NCBI GenBank assembly: GCA_016706565.1
Contig: JADJJI010000001.1
Coordinates: 124,001 to 188,000 of the forward strand
Direction of reading: 5' to 3'
DNA length: 64,000 nucleotides
From: Piscinibacter sp.
Lineage (GTDB): Bacteria; Pseudomonadota; Gammaproteobacteria; Burkholderiales; Burkholderiaceae_C
The notes below the pieces were generated by a model. The model searched no databases. It was given only the letters and a program-made list of their open reading frames with translations, and was not told the DNA's origin. A program made the position numbers and the translations under genes. This document shows positions 27,619-36,586 of the stretch, in pieces (position 1 is the stretch's first letter; every line of letters begins with the position of its first letter).

Positions 27619-29148
27619 TCAGCGCAGGTCCAACTTGCGGATTTTCCCGGAATCCGTGCGCGGCAGATCGTCCATGAACACCACCGATTTGGGGGCCATG
27701 TAGCTTTCCAGCCTCGCAAGGCAGTGCCGGATGACGTCGCGCTCGCTCATGGCGGCGCCGGGTTTGAGGGTGACGAAGGCCTTCACGGCCTGGCCGAGCA
27801 GTTCGTCGGACACGCCGATGACAGCACAGTCGAGCACGCCATCCAGCGCATAGATCGCGTTCTCGACCTCGCGCGGCGCCACCTTCTCTCCGCGGCTCTT
27901 GATGATGTCGTCGCCGCGGGCGACGAAGTAGAGCCAGCCCTCCGCATCCGTGCGGAAGATGTCGCCGGTGTACAGCACACGCTCGCCCTCGATGCCACCG
28001 GGCTTGAGCCGCTCGGCGGTCTCGACAGGCTTTTCCCAGTAGCCGCGCATGACGTGGCTGCCACGAACCACCAGTTCGCCGGTGGACCCGTTCGGCAGCC
28101 GCCGGCCGAGTTCGTCGACCAGCCAGCATTCCTGGTTGGGCATGCCCCGGCCCACGCTGGTGGGACGGATCGTGAGCTGCTCGGGTGGCAGGAAGCTGAT
28201 GCGCTTGCACTCCGTCATGCCGTACATCGAGAAGAGCCGCGCGCCGGGCAGCAGTTCGCCCAGCCGGCGCACGTGTTCGTCGGGCAACGCGGCCGCGGCA
28301 TTGGTGACGATGCGCAGCGCCGAAAGATCGTAGTTGGCGAGGTTGGACAAGCCGAGGATCGACGAGTACAGCGTCGGCACGCCGGGGAACACGGTGACCC
28401 GCTCGCGGGCCAGGTTCTCGACGACCTTGACCGGGAAGGATGTCGAGCGCTCGAGCACCAGCGTTGCGCCCAGACCCAGGCTCATCAGCACGTGGTACAG
28501 GCCATAACTGAACGAGGGCGAGAGCGCCAGGCCGATCACGTCATCCTCGCGAAAGCCGATGTAAGCCTGCACCGAGCGCCAGGCGCTGCACATGTTCAGG
28601 TGCGTGAGCATCACGCCCTTGGGCACGCCGGTGGTGCCCGAGGTGTAGATGATGGCGGCGAGGTCCTGGTCGATCAGCTCAGGCGATCGGGAACCGTCGC
28701 CGGCGGCGGCACCCGTCGGCCAGCCGAGCACGCGGTCACCGGCTGTCCGACCGCCCTGAGCGTCATGCACGACACAGCTGTGCACGCTGGCGCTGCGCTC
28801 GAGTGCGTCCTGCCAGACCGGCTGCAGACGGGCCTGCGTGAGCAGTGCCGCGGCGCGCGTGTCGCCCAGCATGTAGGCCAGCTTGTCGGCCTTGGTCAGC
28901 GGCGAGATCGGCATGAACACGGCGCCCAGCCGCAGCACCGCATGCACCGCGACGGCAAACTCGACGCTGCTGTCGAGGAACAGCGCCACGCGGTCGCCGC
29001 GCTCCACGCCGCGCACACGCAGCATCGAGGCGAGCGCATCGACGCGCCCGGCAAGTTCGGCGTAGCTGACACGTTCGTCGCCGCAAACGATGGCGGTCTT
29101 CGCCGGCAGCCGGGCGCAGCTCGAATCGAAGGCGTGGTGCAGCAGCAT
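27619..29148 (-). CDS. AMP-dependent acyl-CoA/acyl-carrier ligase, exosortase-A-locus type
   Basis: 509 residues, ANL superfamily: IIYTSGTTGVPKGVMLTH, YGMTECKRISFLPPEQL, YTGDIFRTDAEGWLYFVARG, and the C-terminal RGDDIIKSRGEKVAPREVE with LPRTDSGKIRKLDLR carrying the catalytic Lys. The opening LLHHAFDSSCARLPAKTAIV matches the ligase family that sits in exosortase-A polysaccharide loci. It activates a carboxylic acid as its adenylate and hands it to CoA or to the carrier protein encoded next. ATG 29148 is 7 bases after the asparagine-synthase-like gene's stop. Confidence 0.83.
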   Translation of the reverse strand: MLLHHAFDSSCARLPAKTAIVCGDERVSYAELAGRVDALASMLRVRGVERGDRVALFLDSSVEFAVAVHAVLRLGAVFMPISPLTKADKLAYMLGDTRAAALLTQARLQPVWQDALERSASVHSCVVHDAQGGRTAGDRVLGWPTGAAAGDGSRSPELIDQDLAAIIYTSGTTGVPKGVMLTHLNMCSAWRSVQAYIGFREDDVIGLALSPSFSYGLYHVLMSLGLGATLVLERSTSFPVKVVENLARERVTVFPGVPTLYSSILGLSNLANYDLSALRIVTNAAAALPDEHVRRLGELLPGARLFSMYGMTECKRISFLPPEQLTIRPTSVGRGMPNQECWLVDELGRRLPNGSTGELVVRGSHVMRGYWEKPVETAERLKPGGIEGERVLYTGDIFRTDAEGWLYFVARGDDIIKSRGEKVAPREVENAIYALDGVLDCAVIGVSDELLGQAVKAFVTLKPGAAMSERDVIRHCLARLESYMAPKSVVFMDDLPRTDSGKIRKLDLR

Positions 29149-29155
29149 GGGTCGA

Positions 29156-31105
29156 TCAGAGCGCCATCGGCGGCCGCGGCCCGCCCGCGGGAGCGATGAA
29201 CTGGTCGTGCAGCAGCATGGTCGACAGCACGCCGACGAAGGCCATGTTGTCGCCGAAGCCCAGGGCCTTGCCGGTGCGGCACTTCTCGGTCAGCTTGCCG
29301 ACCGCAGTGGCGTCGAACACGCCGGCGTCCTCGATGCGCTTCTTGCTCAGCAGTTCGGCCACGTATTCCAGCGGCTGGCCGTCGACGAAGAAGCTGGAGC
29401 TGTCCGGTGAGCGGTAGGGCTGCTTGCTGCGATTGGTGATCGACGCGGGCAGCTCGGCTGCCATCGCCTTCTTGAGAATGTACTTCTCGGTCAGCCCGCG
29501 CAGCTTGTACTGCGGCGGCAGCCGGTTGGCGAACTCGATGACGCGGTGGTCGAGGAAGGGAAAACGCGCCTCGATCGACGCCGCCATCGCCATGCGGTCG
29601 CCCTGCGACGACAGCAGGTAGCCCGACATCAGCGTGTGCGCCTCGACGTACTGGTCGCGGCCCTGCGGCAGCCAGCGGTCGATGCCTTCGGGCAGCGTGG
29701 CGCGCAAGGCCGCCTTCGGATCCCATGCCGTCGCACGCTCGTGAAGCTCGGGCCGCAGGAACTGCAGCGCACGGCGCGTCGTCGTCATGCGCGGGATGTG
29801 CGCGAACCAGGGCTCGCGGATCTCGTCCAGCCCCTCGCTGAAGAAGCGTTGCGTGAACGCACGACCGGCGGCCGGCGAATGCTGCAGGTAGGGATAGAGC
29901 CGCTCGAGGATGCGGCCGCGCCACTTCGACTCCGGCTGGCGCGCCAGGAAGCGGCGCACCTTCGCTTCCTTGAAGAGGTCGTAGCCGCCGAACACCTCGT
30001 CGGCGCCCTCGCCCGTCAGCACCACCTTGTAGCCGGCGGCGCGCACGCTGCCCGCGAGCAGCATCATCGGCGTGGGCGCGGTGCGCACCAGTGCCGCCTC
30101 GGCATGCCACACGGCGCGCGGGAAGGCGGCGCCGATGTCGCCACGCTTGCACATCTGCGCCGAATGCGCGGTGCCGAGGTGGCGCACCAGTTCGTTCTGG
30201 TGCGCGCTCTCGTCGAACTCCGGGTTCTCGAAGGTCAGCGAGAAGCTCCGCAGCGGCGTGTCGGTGTGGTTCTTGATGATCGTCGTGATGATCGACGAAT
30301 CGAGGCCGCCGCTCAGGTAGGCCCCCACGGGCACGTCGGAGCGCAGCTGCAGCCGCACCGCGTCGATGAGCAGCGCGCGCAGTTCCTCGGCGCAGTCTTC
30401 CTCACTGCGCGCCGAAGGCATCACCTCGGGGAACGACCAGTCCCAGTAGCACTCGGTGCGCACGCCGTTCGCGTCGACGACCATGCGGTGGCCCGGCGGC
30501 AGGCAGTGCACGCCCTCGAAGATCGTCGAAGGCGGCAAGGCCGACCAGTAGCTGAAGGTGGACGCCAGGCCGTTCAGGTCGAAGCGCCGCGGCACCTCGG
30601 GCAGAGCAAAGAGCGCCTTCACCTCGGAGGCGAAGGCGAGCCGTCCGGCGGCTTGCGTGTAGAACACCGGGCGGATCCCGGTACGGTCACGGGCCAGCAC
30701 CAGGCGCTGGCGGCGCTTGTCCCACAGCGCGATGGCGAACTGACCGTTCAGCTCGTCGACGAAGTCGTCGCCGAGGTCTTCGTAGAGATGGACGATGACC
30801 TCGGTGTCGGACTTGGTGCGGAATCGGTGGCCGCGCTTCTCGAGAGCCTCGCGCAGCTCGACGAAGTTGAAGATCTCGCCGTTGAAGACGACCCAGACGC
30901 TCTCGTCTTCGTTGGCGATCGGTTGCCAGCCGGTGGCCAGGTCGATGATCGACAGCCGCGCATGGGCCAGGCCGGTCGGGCCGTCGACGAAGGTCGAGCT
31001 GCCATCGGGCCCGCGATGGTGAAGCGCACCGATCATCGCGGCGAGTTCACCCTTGTTGGGTGGCGCCGCACTCCCGAAGCTGTAGAGACCCGCTATGCCG
31101 CACAT
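29156..31105 (-). CDS. asparagine synthase-like glutamine amidotransferase (exosortase-A-associated type)
   Basis: 649 residues. Class II glutaminase domain with catalytic Cys2 (MCGIAGLYSF), RLSIIDLATGWQPI and FNGEIFN; synthetase domain with PP-loop VGAYLSGGLDSSIITTII near residue 265, and EGADEVFGGYDLF. It releases ammonia from glutamine and amidates an adenylated carboxylate. The length (about 650, longer than AsnB of E. coli) and locus are as in the amidotransferases of exosortase-A polysaccharide clusters, where substrate is not asparagine but probably a uronic acid or acyl group (inference). Confidence 0.86.
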   Translation of the reverse strand: MCGIAGLYSFGSAAPPNKGELAAMIGALHHRGPDGSSTFVDGPTGLAHARLSIIDLATGWQPIANEDESVWVVFNGEIFNFVELREALEKRGHRFRTKSDTEVIVHLYEDLGDDFVDELNGQFAIALWDKRRQRLVLARDRTGIRPVFYTQAAGRLAFASEVKALFALPEVPRRFDLNGLASTFSYWSALPPSTIFEGVHCLPPGHRMVVDANGVRTECYWDWSFPEVMPSARSEEDCAEELRALLIDAVRLQLRSDVPVGAYLSGGLDSSIITTIIKNHTDTPLRSFSLTFENPEFDESAHQNELVRHLGTAHSAQMCKRGDIGAAFPRAVWHAEAALVRTAPTPMMLLAGSVRAAGYKVVLTGEGADEVFGGYDLFKEAKVRRFLARQPESKWRGRILERLYPYLQHSPAAGRAFTQRFFSEGLDEIREPWFAHIPRMTTTRRALQFLRPELHERATAWDPKAALRATLPEGIDRWLPQGRDQYVEAHTLMSGYLLSSQGDRMAMAASIEARFPFLDHRVIEFANRLPPQYKLRGLTEKYILKKAMAAELPASITNRSKQPYRSPDSSSFFVDGQPLEYVAELLSKKRIEDAGVFDATAVGKLTEKCRTGKALGFGDNMAFVGVLSTMLLHDQFIAPAGGPRPPMAL

Positions 31106-31113
31106 ATCAGGGT

Positions 31114-32160
31114 TCAGTCCGCGTCGTTGTCGAAACTCGTGAGGTACCAGTGCTCGGCCGCATCCAGCTCGAGCGGCCCGCCGGGCAACTTGAACAGCGG
31201 CGCCTCCTGCGGACGCGGCACCATGCCACTGGCCAGCAGCGCGCTGGCGACCGGCTCGCGCCCGAAGAAGGTCACCGAGATGCTGTTCGCGCCGGCACGC
31301 CGAGCCAGGCGGGTGAACGCCAGGATGAGAGGCGCCGTGAGGGCGTCGGGATCGGTGCTGAAGAAGTCGCCGATCTCGGCGAAGCCGTCATGCATGCGCC
31401 AGATCACGTGGCCCTGCACCGTGCCAGCCTCGTCACTCGCGATGCACAGCTTCCAATCGCCTCGCTCCGGCGTACCGAAACGCCAGCGCAGCATTGCCGC
31501 AGAACGATCCGAGAGCAGCAGAGCACCAGGACGCCGCGCCCAGAGCTGGTCGAGCGCCGCGTCGCTCCAGTCGGAATCGCGGCACTCGAGGCGAGTGCGC
31601 GATCCGGCGGAGCGCAGCGCGTCCCGCAGGCGCAGCGCAGCGTCGACCAACGGCGCGCACATCGCGGCCAGCGCCTGAGGCAGCCGCTGGGCGAGCAGCG
31701 CCCGGCTGCGCAGCGGCTTCGCGTAGCGTTGCACCATGCCGATGCGCTTGAGACCGGCCCGTGCCACCACGGCGGCCGCCTTTCGATTGGGCAGGCCATA
31801 AGTGAGGTCGAAGCGCTCGGCGCCGAGTTCGGAACCGCGGCGCATCAGCATCAGCGCCGGGCCGAGCGAACGGTGCGCTTCGTCGACGGCGTAGTCGGCC
31901 AGGCCCGCTGCGCGCAGTCGACGGGTGCCGAAATGGAACAGGCGTGGGTGCAGCCCCTGTACGCCGCTGGGCCGATCGTCTCCCTGCGGATACAGGAGGA
32001 TGGCAGTGCCGGTGCCAGCCGGGTTCTCTGCGTAACCCAGGCGCAGCTTTGCGGCCGCGCTGCGCGCGTCGTGGCCGACCAGGTTGGCGACCCACAGACC
32101 CTGAATGGCGGCAGCGGCCGTTGACAGATCGGCTTCTTCGATGTGGTAACTGATGGCCAT
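31114..32160 (-). CDS. GNAT-family acetyltransferase (EPS locus)
   Basis: 348 residues from ATG 32160. The N-terminal half has GNAT-like features: AGLADYAVDEAHRSLGPALMLMRRG for the acetyl-CoA loop region and LTYGLPNRKAAAVVARAGLKRIG afterwards; the C-terminal half (WKLCIASDEAGTVQGHVIWR ... RRAGANSISVTFFG) looks like a second GNAT/FemAB-like lobe. It probably acylates an amino sugar of the polysaccharide (inference). The start is uncertain: ATG 32193 or 32337 are in frame, none has a good ribosome site. Its stop lies 8 bases before the asparagine-synthase-like gene. Confidence 0.65.
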   Translation of the reverse strand: MAISYHIEEADLSTAAAAIQGLWVANLVGHDARSAAAKLRLGYAENPAGTGTAILLYPQGDDRPSGVQGLHPRLFHFGTRRLRAAGLADYAVDEAHRSLGPALMLMRRGSELGAERFDLTYGLPNRKAAAVVARAGLKRIGMVQRYAKPLRSRALLAQRLPQALAAMCAPLVDAALRLRDALRSAGSRTRLECRDSDWSDAALDQLWARRPGALLLSDRSAAMLRWRFGTPERGDWKLCIASDEAGTVQGHVIWRMHDGFAEIGDFFSTDPDALTAPLILAFTRLARRAGANSISVTFFGREPVASALLASGMVPRPQEAPLFKLPGGPLELDAAEHWYLTSFDNDAD

Positions 32161-32357
32161 CGACGTCGATTCGTCCACCTTGGAGCGACGCATACGGCAA
32201 GGCCGACGGCGCTGCGCAAGGTTCGCTCGGAGGAACGGAGTGATTGCAGGCCGTGCAGCCTGTGAGGGCATGCTAACACCCGGACTTGAGCCGACACCCC
32301 CCCTACACACGGCTCGCACGAGGCCCAATGCGGGCAAATTTCACTGCGCAGCCGAGC

Positions 32358-33641
32358 TCAGGTGAAGGACAGAAGCACCCGCGTCAGCAGCCACATGAAG
32401 AACACGCTGCCGATGCTCATCATGACCAGCTTGCCGGATCGCTCGGACCAGGTGATCGCCGCGAAATCCGGGCGCTGCGCCCGGGCCATCTGATACACCG
32501 CCACGACCAGTGCGATGTGCAGGTAGAGGATGACCACGTAGCTGCGGCTGAGGAAGAAGGCTGACACCAGGCCGCCGACGTAGCCGTACAGGAGCGTTCG
32601 CGCCGCTCCGCGCAATTCTTCCCACTTCTGCACATCCTGCGGAGCCGCATCGGCCGCCGCCGCGGTCTGCACCAGCCGTTGCAGCATGATCCAGGAGATC
32701 ACGATGTTGGACAGCCAGAAGAAGTAGCCGATCATGCCGAGCTCGGCGAAGGCCAGCACGAAGGAGTTGTGCGCCGTCAGTCCGTGGTGGTCGGCGAAAA
32801 GGCCCTTGCCGACGCCGAACAACGGGCGCCAAATGAGCAATTGCACGCCTTCGTACCAGGCCTCGATGCGTCCTTCGGCCGAATCTTCGTCGGCCGACAT
32901 GTCGGCCATCCGGCTCGGCCCCAGCGCGATGAGCGGGGCGAACAGCATCGGCAGCACGATGACGCTCTTCATCACGCCGTAGCGCAGGATGCCGTACATG
33001 AACAGCATCGCGCCCAACGCCAGCACGCTGCCGCGAGAGTTGGTCAGGTACACCGCATAGGCCACGGCGCCCGCTGCGGCGTAGGACGCCATGCGCAGCA
33101 GGAAGCCCAGATCGCGAGCAAGGTGCAGGATCATCGGCAGCACCATCACCAGTGCCATCGCGAGATCGTTCGGATCGTTGAGGAAGCCCAGGTAGGTGAT
33201 GCGAGTCTCCTGGCTGAGCTCTGCCCCGGTCCAGCCGATGCCCTTGATGGACTGGTCGATGCCGTGCCAGGCGATCACCGTGATGCATACCGACAGCACG
33301 AAGAAGATCTGCCGCAGCCGCTGCATCGAGTCGGTCGAGGTGGCCACCATGTAGAACAGCATGACGACCGGCGCGAACTCCGAGAGCACGTTCAGCCCGC
33401 CCGTCAGCCAGCCGGAGAAGATGACCGACAGCGCCATCATCAGCATCAGCACCGGGATGATCCAGAACTGCGGCGCCTCGAAACGCTTGTCCTGCCGCAC
33501 CAGCCAGAAGAAGAAGGCCAGCAGGAGCAGGATCGGCAGTACCGGCCAGCCCATGAACGCCGGCACGAACTCGTGCGGGCGGATGTACAGGACGCTCAGG
33601 TACGCCAGCAGGTAGAAATACGGCTGGGTCGGGTTCAGCAT
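32358..33641 (-). CDS. O-antigen ligase/polymerase-like membrane protein (exosortase-A-associated type)
   Basis: 427 residues with about ten transmembrane helices. The opening PTQPYFYLLAYLSVLYIRPHEFVPAF and the large periplasmic loop (SADEDSAEGRIEAWYEGVQL ... FADHHGLTAHNSFVLAFAELG) carry the Wzy/WaaL-type R..W and H-N-S-F motifs. Such proteins polymerise or transfer lipid-linked glycans on the periplasmic side. Member of the leftward unit with the deacetylase upstream and the GNAT gene downstream (197-base gap). Confidence 0.8.
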   Translation of the reverse strand: MLNPTQPYFYLLAYLSVLYIRPHEFVPAFMGWPVLPILLLLAFFFWLVRQDKRFEAPQFWIIPVLMLMMALSVIFSGWLTGGLNVLSEFAPVVMLFYMVATSTDSMQRLRQIFFVLSVCITVIAWHGIDQSIKGIGWTGAELSQETRITYLGFLNDPNDLAMALVMVLPMILHLARDLGFLLRMASYAAAGAVAYAVYLTNSRGSVLALGAMLFMYGILRYGVMKSVIVLPMLFAPLIALGPSRMADMSADEDSAEGRIEAWYEGVQLLIWRPLFGVGKGLFADHHGLTAHNSFVLAFAELGMIGYFFWLSNIVISWIMLQRLVQTAAAADAAPQDVQKWEELRGAARTLLYGYVGGLVSAFFLSRSYVVILYLHIALVVAVYQMARAQRPDFAAITWSERSGKLVMMSIGSVFFMWLLTRVLLSFT

Positions 33642-33671
33642 GGCAGGGCCGCTGGCCGGGGCCGCGGCAGA

Positions 33672-34301
33672 CTACAGAGGCGCGAAGCGCAGACCGGACC
33701 CGGACCAGCGCGGCAGCAGCCGGGACAGCGCGCCGAGCGCCGCACCGCCGTCGTCGTGGAACAGGAGAATGTCGCCGCCGCGCACCGTCAGCTTCTCGAG
33801 GCGCGCTGCCACCTGCTCGGCATCGAGCTGGTAATCCAGGCTGTCGATCGACCAGAGCACGAGCGGCTGGCGCGTGACCAAGCTGTTGACGATCGTGGCG
33901 ACCGTCGCGCGGCCGTTGGGCGGGCGGAACATCTGGCGACGGCGCCCGTTGAATCGCGCCATCACGGCATCCGCCCTGGCGATGTCGGCCAGTTGATCGC
34001 GTGCCGACAACTGGGGCAGGCGAGGATGCGTCATCGAATGGTTGCCGATCGCATGCCCCTCGTCGACGATCTGCTGGACGATCTGCGGGTACTTCTCGAC
34101 CTGGCTTCCAACCAGGAAGAAGGTCGCCTTCGCGCCATGCAGGCGCAGCAGGTCGAGCAGCGCGGGCGTGTGATCGGGGTGCGGGCCATCGTCGAACGAC
34201 AGGTACAGCTTCGGTTCTCGGCGGGGCATGCTCACTCTGACCGTGTAGACAGTCAGGACGGCGACAACAGACCAGATCCAGTGCATCGGAGCGAGAGACA
34301 T
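33672..34301 (-). CDS. polysaccharide deacetylase (NodB/CE4), membrane-anchored
   Basis: 209 residues. An N-terminal helix (MHWIWSVVAVLTVYTVRV) anchors it to the membrane. All NodB motifs are visible: SFDDGPHPDHTP (motif 1, metal Asp), HSMTHPRL (motif 2, metal His pair), RPPNGR (motif 3), WSIDSLDYQ (motif 4) and LLFHDDG (motif 5, catalytic His). Removes N- or O-acetyl groups from the nascent glycan. First gene of the leftward unit 33.7-34.3 kb. Confidence 0.87.
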   Translation of the reverse strand: MSLAPMHWIWSVVAVLTVYTVRVSMPRREPKLYLSFDDGPHPDHTPALLDLLRLHGAKATFFLVGSQVEKYPQIVQQIVDEGHAIGNHSMTHPRLPQLSARDQLADIARADAVMARFNGRRRQMFRPPNGRATVATIVNSLVTRQPLVLWSIDSLDYQLDAEQVAARLEKLTVRGGDILLFHDDGGAALGALSRLLPRWSGSGLRFAPL

Positions 34302-34416
34302 CAGGTGGGGAGCGTTGGCTGGCGGATCGAAGGAGCCCGCTGTGCATAGGCAACGCTTTGGGGTTTACGCGAGTATGTCACCCGAGAATTGCAAGAGCGA
34401 TCCCTCATGCGTGGGC

Positions 34417-34437
34417 AGTGCCCTTTTCAGGGGCACT
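34417..34437 (-). terminator. stem-loop at the end of the GT1 gene
   Basis: AGTGCCC / GGGCACT (34417-34423, 34431-34437) with a 7-base loop, touching the stop codon of the glycosyltransferase. No T tract on the minus strand; weak candidate. Confidence 0.3.
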
Positions 34438-35633
34438 CAAGCGTGCCGCACTGCACGTTCCCGCAGCGCCTGACCCACGTTCGCGAGGGTTTCGTCCACG
34501 CGGTGGTCCCAGCTCATGTCGCGCACCGAGGCCATGCGCGCGTCGCGGGCCGCGGTGGAGTCGTCCCGCAGGGCGGCTTCGATGGCAAGGAGGAAGCCCT
34601 CGCGGTCCGGCGCCAGCCGCACGACATCGGCGAACCGGTCGATCTCGGGCGTGGGCACCGACACCACGGGCTTGCCGGTCGCCAGGTACTCGCGCAGCTT
34701 CAGCGGGTTGGCATTGCGCACCTGCTGGTTTTGCCGGTAGGGAATGATCGCCACGTCGAAGGCCTTGGCCCAGCCCGGCAGGGTTTCGTAGGGCTGAGCA
34801 CCGGCCATCACCACGTTGGGCAGCCGGGCCAGCGCGTCCACGTCCACCTTGGCATGGCCGACCAGCAGGAAGGTCCACTGGGGCCGCTGGAGCGCCAGCC
34901 ATTCGATCAGTTCGGTGTCTGTCCAGGCGGCGAGCAGCCCGAAGTAGCCGATGACAGGCTTGGGCAGGCCGGCGGCCACCGCCGGCACGACGGTGCGCTC
35001 GTCCTGGGCGCCGCCGAACATGGCGACGTCCACGCCGTGCGGCGAGAAGGTCGTGGTCGGGTTGAGGGCCTGCTTGGCCGCCACCAGCGCCGGAGGCGCC
35101 ACGAAGACGCGGTCGGCCTCCCGTGTCAGCTTGGTGTCGCAAGACTGGATCAGCTGCACGTCCACGCCAGGGTGCGCGGCATAGTCGTCGATGCAGTAGT
35201 ACACCGACAGCTCGTGGGCCACCGCATCGATCATGAAGGCCGGGTGCGGCACCACGAACCAGAGGATGGCGCGGCGGATGCCCGCGGCACGCATGGCCCG
35301 CCGCACGGCCCAGGCCCCGAACCAGCGGTTCAGCGTGGCCACGCCGGGCAGCCGCCGCCACGGCAGTTGCGGCACGGTGCAATGCCACAGGCCCGGATCG
35401 ACGTGGCGCGCACGCTGGAAGGTCTGCCCGAGCTTGCGCCACAGGCGCTTCAGGTCTCGGCCGCTCGTCGTGGGGGCGCGCATGCCGGGCGAGTCCACGT
35501 ACAGCAATGTGGTGCGCCCGGCCAGACGCCGCGCGATGTGGTGGCTGCTGGTGCGGTTCTCCGCGTTCCAGTCGTTGCCGAAGTAGACGATGCCCAGGCC
35601 GTCGCCGTGCAGGTCCGGCGGTTCGACGCTCAT
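34437..35633 (-). CDS. glycosyltransferase family 1-like (GT-B)
   Basis: 398 residues. GT-B fold: N-terminal GIVYFGNDWNAENRTSSHHI, hinge KPVIGYFGLLAAWTDTELI, and donor-site region NPLKLREYLATGKPVVS with the E-x7-E-like spacing seen in GT4/TuaH-type enzymes. Cytoplasmic transferase adding a sugar to the EPS repeat unit; donor unknown. Start ATG 35633 overlaps the upstream methyltransferase stop by 4 bp. Confidence 0.82.
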   Translation of the reverse strand: MSVEPPDLHGDGLGIVYFGNDWNAENRTSSHHIARRLAGRTTLLYVDSPGMRAPTTSGRDLKRLWRKLGQTFQRARHVDPGLWHCTVPQLPWRRLPGVATLNRWFGAWAVRRAMRAAGIRRAILWFVVPHPAFMIDAVAHELSVYYCIDDYAAHPGVDVQLIQSCDTKLTREADRVFVAPPALVAAKQALNPTTTFSPHGVDVAMFGGAQDERTVVPAVAAGLPKPVIGYFGLLAAWTDTELIEWLALQRPQWTFLLVGHAKVDVDALARLPNVVMAGAQPYETLPGWAKAFDVAIIPYRQNQQVRNANPLKLREYLATGKPVVSVPTPEIDRFADVVRLAPDREGFLLAIEAALRDDSTAARDARMASVRDMSWDHRVDETLANVGQALRERAVRHA

Positions 35634-36565
35634 GTCGGTGCCGCCGCAGCGGGCCGCGCGGCGAAGGTCACGGAGGTGCAGCACAACTGCTCCGGCGGAT
35701 AGCGCTGGAACTCCGGCGCGAAGGGAATCTGATCGAAGCGCGCCATCAGCTCGGCGCGCGGCACGTGCATGTCGATCAGCACGTCCATGCCGGCCGAGCG
35801 CGCTGCATCGACGAAGTCCACCGGCCGCAGGCGGTTCTGGTAGAGCAGGTCGTTGTTCCACTTGCGCCACTGGCTGTCGGTGAATCGCAGGTAGTGGACC
35901 TGGGTGATGGACCGGTCGAAGTAGGCGTAGTGGTCGCCGCAGTTGACGCTGTGCAGCGACAGCCCGTCCGGCTGCAGGACCCGGCACGATTCGCGCATCA
36001 TCGGCGCCAGCACCTCGAGCGTGACGTGTTCGAGCACGCTGTTGGAGAACACGAGCGCGACCGAGGCGTCCTTCAATCCTGTCGTGGTGGCATCGGCCGG
36101 CGCGCGGTACTCGACGCCGGCGGCGCGCAGGATCGCATCGCCGTCGCCCGCAGCCACGAGACCTTGCCAGCGACCGCGCACCGTGGCCTCGGCATCGCCG
36201 CAGGCCTGCGCGATCGCCGGCAGGTGCCGCTCGAGCTCGCGCAGCGCACCGGGCACGGCAGCCGGGTTCAGGTGGCGGTTCAGGTCGAAGGTATGGCAGC
36301 GGCGTGCTCCGGCCAGGGCGAAACAAAGGGGGAACACCGGCAACCACCCGGTGCCGATCTCGAGCAGGTCGCGCCCTTGAACCCGGAAGCCGAGCCGATT
36401 CAGCACCTCGACCTGCACCAGCCAGTCGGCCTTGAACTTGAGATCGATGTGTGCGCCTTCGTCGCGGCGGCCACCGGCCGCGCGCTGCAGGGCGTCATTG
36501 AGAACGGTTCCCCCGGGCACCCGTGACAGCAGCCCCTGCAGCACACCCTTGACACGCCAATCCAT
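35630..36565 (-). CDS. class I SAM-dependent methyltransferase
   Basis: 311 residues. SAM-binding motif I is LLEIGTGWLPVFPLCFALAG, followed by acidic TFDLNRH, and motif IV region ALVFSNSVLEHV (post I/II, as in Methyltransf_11/23 proteins). C-terminal beta-sheet SVNCGDHYAYFDRSITQVHY. Likely O-methylates a sugar of the polymer or a cyclitol (inference). Translationally coupled to the glycosyltransferase downstream; 21 bases after the flippase stop. Confidence 0.78.
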   Translation of the reverse strand: MDWRVKGVLQGLLSRVPGGTVLNDALQRAAGGRRDEGAHIDLKFKADWLVQVEVLNRLGFRVQGRDLLEIGTGWLPVFPLCFALAGARRCHTFDLNRHLNPAAVPGALRELERHLPAIAQACGDAEATVRGRWQGLVAAGDGDAILRAAGVEYRAPADATTTGLKDASVALVFSNSVLEHVTLEVLAPMMRESCRVLQPDGLSLHSVNCGDHYAYFDRSITQVHYLRFTDSQWRKWNNDLLYQNRLRPVDFVDAARSAGMDVLIDMHVPRAELMARFDQIPFAPEFQRYPPEQLCCTSVTFAARPAAAAPT

Positions 36566-36586
36566 TCGCTCCCCTCCCCTGTGGAC

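Noticed and set aside
32161-32337. Longer N-terminus (59 extra residues) of the GNAT protein
   Set aside because: The extension is Arg/Pro-rich, unlike the folded part, and has no ribosome site; ATG 32160 fits the start of the domain better, though it stays uncertain.
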